From the NCBI RefSeq assembly GCF_001638985.1, contig NW_017265136.1, positions 1,322,726 to 1,386,725 on the forward strand: a stretch of DNA of 64,000 nucleotides. Reading direction: 5' to 3'. Source of the DNA: Phycomyces blakesleeanus NRRL 1555(-). Its lineage: Eukaryota; Mucoromycota; Mucoromycetes; Mucorales; Phycomycetaceae. Of this stretch, positions 59,125 to 64,000 are shown in pieces. Position numbers and translations under genes: made by a program. Under the pieces are notes generated by a model. That model searched no databases. It saw only the letters and a list, made by a program, of their open reading frames with translations, and was not told the origin of the DNA. Numbering within the stretch: the first letter of the stretch is position 1; each line of letters starts with the position of its first letter.

Positions 59125-60665
59125 TTAGAGCTGGGGATCAAAGAGGACATCTCGGCGGTCACCAAACGGACTGTTGTTCACAGGTTTGTTGTTGTAGCCA
59201 AAGGTTGCCTCTTTTCCGTTGGGCTTAGTGAATAATGGATTCTTACTAAATGAAAGTCGAATTCCACCCTTGACTGAATTTGTCAGCATATGGCCCTGCA
59301 ATTCACTCATAGCTTGAGTGGCAAATACAACGTCTTCAAATTCTACAAAGCACATTGGTCCTTGTGGCTTATTACGGAAACACATGCGCTTATAGCCTCT
59401 GCACTTCGCAAATGAAAGACGTAGTTCATCTTCGTTTGAGTTGGCGGGAAGATTGCCGACATAAAGTGTATTACAGGGAGGGTTTTGATCGGCAGGGTTG
59501 CTGATAGAGGCACGCAAGCTAGGAGACGAAAAACTGGCCGAACGATGGTCGAAATGCTGGTTGATAGTGCTAGAAGAATGGGCTGAGATAGATCCCATGC
59601 GCTGTGAAAGCATATCGTCGCCGAAGAAGGGAGGTGTAAAATTATCGTTCGAGGTTGGCGATGACTTTGACAGGTAATTGAAAGGATCATTCTCGGTCTC
59701 ATGCTGGAGAGCCTTGTTAACGCGGGGTGCAAACAAACCAAAAGCACGCGGGGGAGACATCATGCCGATCTCCTGCGTCGGCTGGTTCCGAGCATCAAAA
59801 GATTGAGATCTCAAGCCAAACAGGGCATCGTTGAAGATGGGCGTATTGACGTTCGATAGTGATTCTGACATGAATGGATCTGTCTTGTAATCTGCAGGTG
59901 AAAGCAGATCACTAGGAAGAGGAGAAAAGGATTCGTAAGCAAGTGCGTGGTGGATGCTCATTTTCTTAGAAAGCATGTTTAATGGTGGTGGTGGTGGTGG
60001 TGCACTTTCTGTTACAGGTAAATTGGCAGAGGTCGAAGTTGAAGTCGACGTCGAGGCAGATGTTGATGCTGACGCTGATGCTGACGCTGATGCCTGAGCA
60101 ATAGCTGCCATGGTTGCCGGGGTAGGAATAACCGATTCTCGTTTAATGTGTAGATTCTTCTTGGCCATTTCAGCCTTGAGCGCAGCTCCCTTGTCCTGGT
60201 CGATTTTCTTGCCGCTCAAGACCTCTACGGCTTCCATAGCCTCCATACGGGTTCGGAAACGTGCAAATCCGATCTAAATAAGCAAAGACATTCCGATCTT
60301 AGTCCTATTTACTATCTATCGTCACCACATACCATCTGCTTTTTGCCATTGCTCAAGCCAGTTGAGTCATCATCTTGGTCCTTGCAGTGCCATTTGAGCG
60401 ATGCAGCCTCAAAACCCGGTGAGAAGGTAAACATGTTCTGGAACTCACGCTCCATCATGTCATCAGGGAATCCGACCACGAAGATAGTCGTCACATCATC
60501 ACCGGATGACCCTACACTCCCGCTCTGCAGGGATGCCTGCAATGTAGTTGTTTGTTGGAACATTGCAGTCGAGGGTGAAGCAGAGAGAGGATGGACACGC
60601 ATGTCAGATGCAGAAGAAAAAGAGTAATGCGCATTAGGATAAAACGTGGACTCGCTGATCATCAT
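59125..60665 (-). CDS. Whi3-like RNA-binding protein with two RRMs
   Basis: RNA-binding protein of the Whi3/Scw1/Mde7 group, which in yeasts binds mRNAs such as that of the G1 cyclin CLN3 and affects cell-cycle entry or cell-wall integrity. Two exons (60333-60665, 59125-60273) sum to 493 residues. RRM1 (~residues 56-135) spans the intron: TTIFVVGFPDDMMEREFQNM, GFEAASLKW, IGFARFRTRMEAMEAVEVL. A long Ser/Ala/Thr-rich low-complexity linker and a PPPPPP run follow. The C-terminal RRM2 (~378-455) has NTLYVGNLPANSNEDELRLS, FRNKPQGPMCFVEFEDVVFA and GGIRLSFSKNPLF, the Whi3-type RRM. Start: the first of two adjacent Met codons. The upstream region (60760-60960) is unusually GC-rich for the window, consistent with a promoter. 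Confidence 0.91.
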
Positions 60666-61461
60666 GACGAGAATCCAAAGGAAAGCAAGGGAAAATAACA
60701 GAAAGGCAAAGTAAAGAAAAAAGGAATATGAAAAATAAAATAAAATAAAAAATTAAAAGAGGAAAATATTTTTGCCACCCACAGAAGAGTGGCGGGACTC
60801 ACGTCTTTTTTATACCAATACGGAGTTTAAATTGTATGTCCATCGGGTTTCCTCAAACAGAACCTCTCACACTTCACTACTTCCCAACCACACTGTCCGG
60901 GCCGCTTAACAATATTCCGAACTTACCGCCCACCAAGCTGCGTTTCTCCCCCCCTCATATGTTTCCTTTAAATACATGAGCAATTTATTAAATTTTTTTT
61001 TTTACAAAATTCATATGTTAATAAATAAATACAATAATATACATGCATGGACATAGGCATACATACATGTACATATAACATATACATATACATAGACATA
61101 TACATAGCTACAATGTGTGTATGTAACCGGGCATATATATATATATTACTAATTTGATATAAGATACATAGTACAAAGCAAGTACAGTCCCTTTAACATT
61201 GTACTCATTTTGTTCTTTACATTTTCTTAATAAAAAATATGCGTCATTTTTATGGTTGTTTGTTTGTTTGATATAAGCTTGTTATTAAATATATCATTCC
61301 GTTAATTCTATAATCCTTGTTAAGCCAAAGGAATGTCAATGTAATTAATCTCACAAGTATTCATTATAGATCTTTGCCACCTTAACATCTCTTCAGGTAC
61401 CCATTTTGATAAATGTTTCTGAAGAATCAGATGATGGCAAGGCAATAAAATAAGTTTCACC

Positions 61462-61493
<32 letters not shown>

Positions 61494-63031
61494 ATTCATC
61501 CTAGCAATTAGCAGGGACTATGGGAGATCTTGAAAAAAGAAAAGTAAATCAACAAGATTATACCCCCCAATGTTCTCATTCTTCGTCTGGTAGATTCATA
61601 TCGTCTACTCACGATTGAATTTTTTAGTCATCTAATACGTATTTTTCAATCTTGATCTTTCCAATAAGATTGATGCACATTACTGCCTTTCGATATATTA
61701 AGCTTGATCGAAATATGTGTTTGATTTTTAATTGTTCGAAAAATCTCTTCAGTCCTTTATTGCCATTAAAGCCGACCTGTGGACATATATAGGGTAATAT
61801 ACACCACAATATATGTATAAATCCTTTAAAGAAAACAAACCGAGTACAATTGCATCTCCCTATTCTCTCCTGAGACGATATTGAATTTTAAGAATCTATG
61901 GTAGTAGTGTAAAACCACTTGGCCGTTTGTAAGTGTTGCAGACAACGAGAAACAATTCTCTGGTGCCAATTCACAATATACTGTTTATCCAATAAAGTAA
62001 GATTGCCCTTATATATACATATACATCATTGAGTATAACTCTCGGCGATCTTTTGTCATTGTTAATAAACTTTTTTTTTCTATTTATTTATTTACTTTCT
62101 TTATAAAATCAGTATTAACACGAGTGAAAGGATTGTAGTGCAGATACTTATGGTTATGATCTTTATTACGTAGTGATTGGCTTTAAGCAATCTTATTCTT
62201 AAACAGAACCAACTATATCAACGTAAAGCCTTGAACCTATAGATATATTATATTAAATTTCTTAATTTAACAGCACAGCTTGTTTTGGCACAAAGAGAGT
62301 TGAAATAAAGGATAAACGAATGCTGTATACCTTGAGCTTAAATGTTGTTTGAATAGAAGATCAAATCGATCAAATCAATAAAATTTGTATTGTCATTTTG
62401 GAAATAAGAAAATAGAGTTGGCAAGAATTTATTTCCAGGCACGCGGATTCTTTTGTTTGGAGTCCAAGCAATAACAAAAACAAGTGACGGAAGTGTTTGT
62501 ACTAATATACGCATGTGTTTCTCTCTTTTGGTATCTCTTTACACAAACACAAACACAAACATATATATTTGTTATACATACTATCTTGGCTTAATTCAAT
62601 CCAGACAAATCATAAAGCCAAAAGTAAGCGAACCCAATATGATACTCAATCGAGACTTGACAAAAAAATTCATTCACAACACTTGACCACATGAACAAAG
62701 GCTGACTATAGACAACATACGAAAAATTACGCAAACATCATCATCTCACGTGGAGTAGAAGACACTCCTGTTTTGTAATTAATAGTCTCTCATCCCAAAG
62801 GTTATTTCGAGTTCAATTTAAAGGACAAAAAAATAAGGAAACCCAAACCGGAAAAAGGTCGAATAAAAGTATACTTCTTCTAAATAAAAAGTACCGTAAT
62901 ATCAATGGCCTAAATCCAAGGAAAATATATACATATAAAGAGAGATCAACCTTTAATATAAATACATACATGCATGCATACATACAAAGTTAAATCATAA
63001 AAGCGAATATTTTACAATACAATCCATTCAT
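60666..63031. other. 2.4-kb intergenic region
   Basis: The first 300 bp are GC-richer, upstream of the Whi3-like gene. The rest is AT-rich, with (CA)n at 61469-61490, (ACATAT)n at 61070-61100, ACAAACAC repeats (62541-62560) and one coding-like minus-strand fragment (listed separately). Confidence 0.55.
61621..61990 (-). pseudogene. Unidentified gene fragment
   Basis: On the minus strand an open stretch reads ELAPENCFSLSATLTNGQVV with LHYYHRFLKFNIVSG (about 61840-61975). It could splice or shift into VGFNGNKGLKRFFEQLKIK and end MCINLIGKIKIEKYVLDD at a stop near 61624. The residue pattern looks like real protein, but no start, no full domain and no family were recognised. Most likely a remnant of a repetitive gene. 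Confidence 0.3.
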
Positions 63032-64000
63032 TCATCCTACGCGATCTTGTTTTCTGGATTGAACCTTTTGAGTTCCTTTATGTTTTCGGGTATCCTTTCT
63101 GCTCATTTTGGTCTTGTCACGCATCCCTTGACCACCTTCCCAAAATGCTCCCTTGTGTTGGTCAGGCTCAAATGCATGATTGCACCCAGTACATAGTGGC
63201 ATAATAGCTTGTTCGCGAGAACACATGCCACAAACATGGCGCTGAGCATATGTGTAAGGATGATCTTGGTCTAAATCATGGCACGTATTGCAAGGATAAA
63301 GCTTCTGGCAGCACGGAAAACGGAACCATCGTTTTGATTTACGATAGTGGGAGCATCTTCCTTTGTCCGGAAGGGGTTGCCCGCAAACCTTTGTTTTTAT
63401 AGAACCCTTTTGCTTAAGCTTCATAACCTGTGCTTCGTCTGCCTCAAATTGGCCCTCATCTGTGCCAATCCGGAAGTATCGATGACTCTCATATCCCAGA
63501 CTCATTTTTGTAAAGCATGCAGAACATTGCTGGTTTAAGATACGTGGATCATTAAATTGAGCACAAGTACTTGATTCTGTTAGACACTGGGCACAGGTGG
63601 CAGTAAGAGATAAGGAGACAAGAGAAATAGGACTAAGCTTGACGAGTTGTAGAAGCCCGAGTGTAGATGCATTTGGATGAATGAAATCTACCATATATAT
63701 ATATTTAATTTTTTTTCAGTCATTGGATGGTTACACTTTGATGTGAATACCTGATAGAAATCTTACTCCAACCATGAGGGTGCATGTAGGACATGTTGTC
63801 CAACTTTCACGCTTGGTATTGACTTTTTCTGGCTGAATGTTGTCTATGGCTAGACTTCCCTTACACCGACCACACTTCATTACCATAGAAATAGAAGCAC
63901 AACGAACAAGGGCTACATTTTTGAGGAAAACGTTGTCCAACCTGATTTCTGTTCCTCGTCTAGGAGCAGCTATACTATCATGGGGTATAACAGATTCATT
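63032..64000 (-). CDS. CHY-type zinc-finger protein, 5' part missing at window edge
   Basis: Two exons are visible (63751 to beyond 64000, and 63032-63687); the junction is in frame (SG|D). The upstream exon carries a CxxC pair (MKCGRCKGSL) and a second, TTCPTCTLMVG. The downstream exon has TATCAQCLTES and QQCSACFTKMSLGYESH, then the CHY zinc finger: CGQPLPDKGRCSHYRKSKRW, FRFPCCQKLYPCNTCHD, HPYTYAQRHVCGMCSREQ and PLCTGCNHAF. The CxxxxxxGxCxHY start and the CxxC/HxxC series are diagnostic of zf-CHY. The protein ends in a basic Lys/Arg-rich tail (KMSRKDTRKHKGTQKVQ). In other organisms CHY fingers occur in RCHY1-type ubiquitin ligases and in yeast Hot13; here no RING finger is visible, so the role is open. 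Confidence 0.88.

Noticed and set aside
1..64000. tRNA or rRNA genes
   Set aside because: Scanning both strands for the GGTTCGANNCC T-arm motif and rRNA-like GC-rich blocks gave nothing convincing by eye; a tRNAscan-SE run would settle it.

Overview
The window is nuclear DNA of a filamentous fungus, most likely an early-diverging lineage (Mucoromycota, Mucorales-like). The reasons are very AT-rich intergenic DNA full of microsatellites and homopolymers, many short introns with GTAAGT/GTATGT donors and YAG acceptors, fungal gene families (Whi3-type RRM protein, Rua1-type regulator, GPI-anchored surface protein, BET/Bdf1 protein), an augmin subunit, and remnants of LINE, Tc1/mariner and Mutator-like elements. 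The species is an inference. No tRNA, rRNA, CRISPR array or organellar sequence was recognised. Exon models were read by eye; wherever I give exon sums, the reading frame closes across every junction.

Layout. 1-2297 (-): 5' part of importin beta-1, running off the left edge. 3036-3803 (-): TRAPPC2. 4575-5669 (+): TTC1-like TPR protein, divergent from TRAPPC2. 5670-9031: gene-poor, with a transposase helix-turn-helix scrap and a 101-bp pogo-like MITE. 9032-11093 (+): allantoicase fused to ureidoglycolate lyase. 11359-12847 (-): proteasome assembly chaperone 2. 13.0-17.2 kb: decayed LINE fragments around a GC-richer, hairpin-rich candidate Pol III RNA. 17273-18870 (-): HAUS1-like augmin subunit. 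19598-21903 (-): F-box/WD40 protein. 23369-25849 (-): BET double-bromodomain protein. 27858-29058 (-): coiled-coil protein with two apparent GC-AG introns. 30186-32915 (+): Rua1-domain regulator with long homopolymer tracts. 35320-35988 (-): homeodomain protein. 37990-40653 (+): Myb/TTF1-Reb1-like factor whose first coding exon is only the ATG. 41427-43410 (+): secreted GPI-anchored periplasmic-binding-protein-like protein. 47.16-48.63 kb: decayed Tc1/mariner transposon. 49465-50912 (-): AIFM2/FSP1-like flavoprotein. 51560-51698: a second MITE. 53829-56490 (-): FAR1 DNA-binding plus OTU protease gene derived from a Mutator-like element without its transposase core. 59125-60665 (-): Whi3-like protein with two RRMs. 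63032-64000 (-): CHY zinc-finger protein, running off the right edge.

The genes form no operon or obvious cluster. They cover housekeeping traffic and proteostasis (importin, TRAPP, TPR co-chaperone, proteasome chaperone, F-box), chromatin and transcription (BET, Rua1-type, homeodomain, Myb), purine catabolism (allantoate to glyoxylate plus urea in one polypeptide), the spindle (augmin) and redox chemistry (AIFM2-like). The least expected items are the FAR1-OTU gene, the allantoicase-lyase fusion, the ATG-only exon, the paired GC-AG introns and the candidate Pol III RNA.
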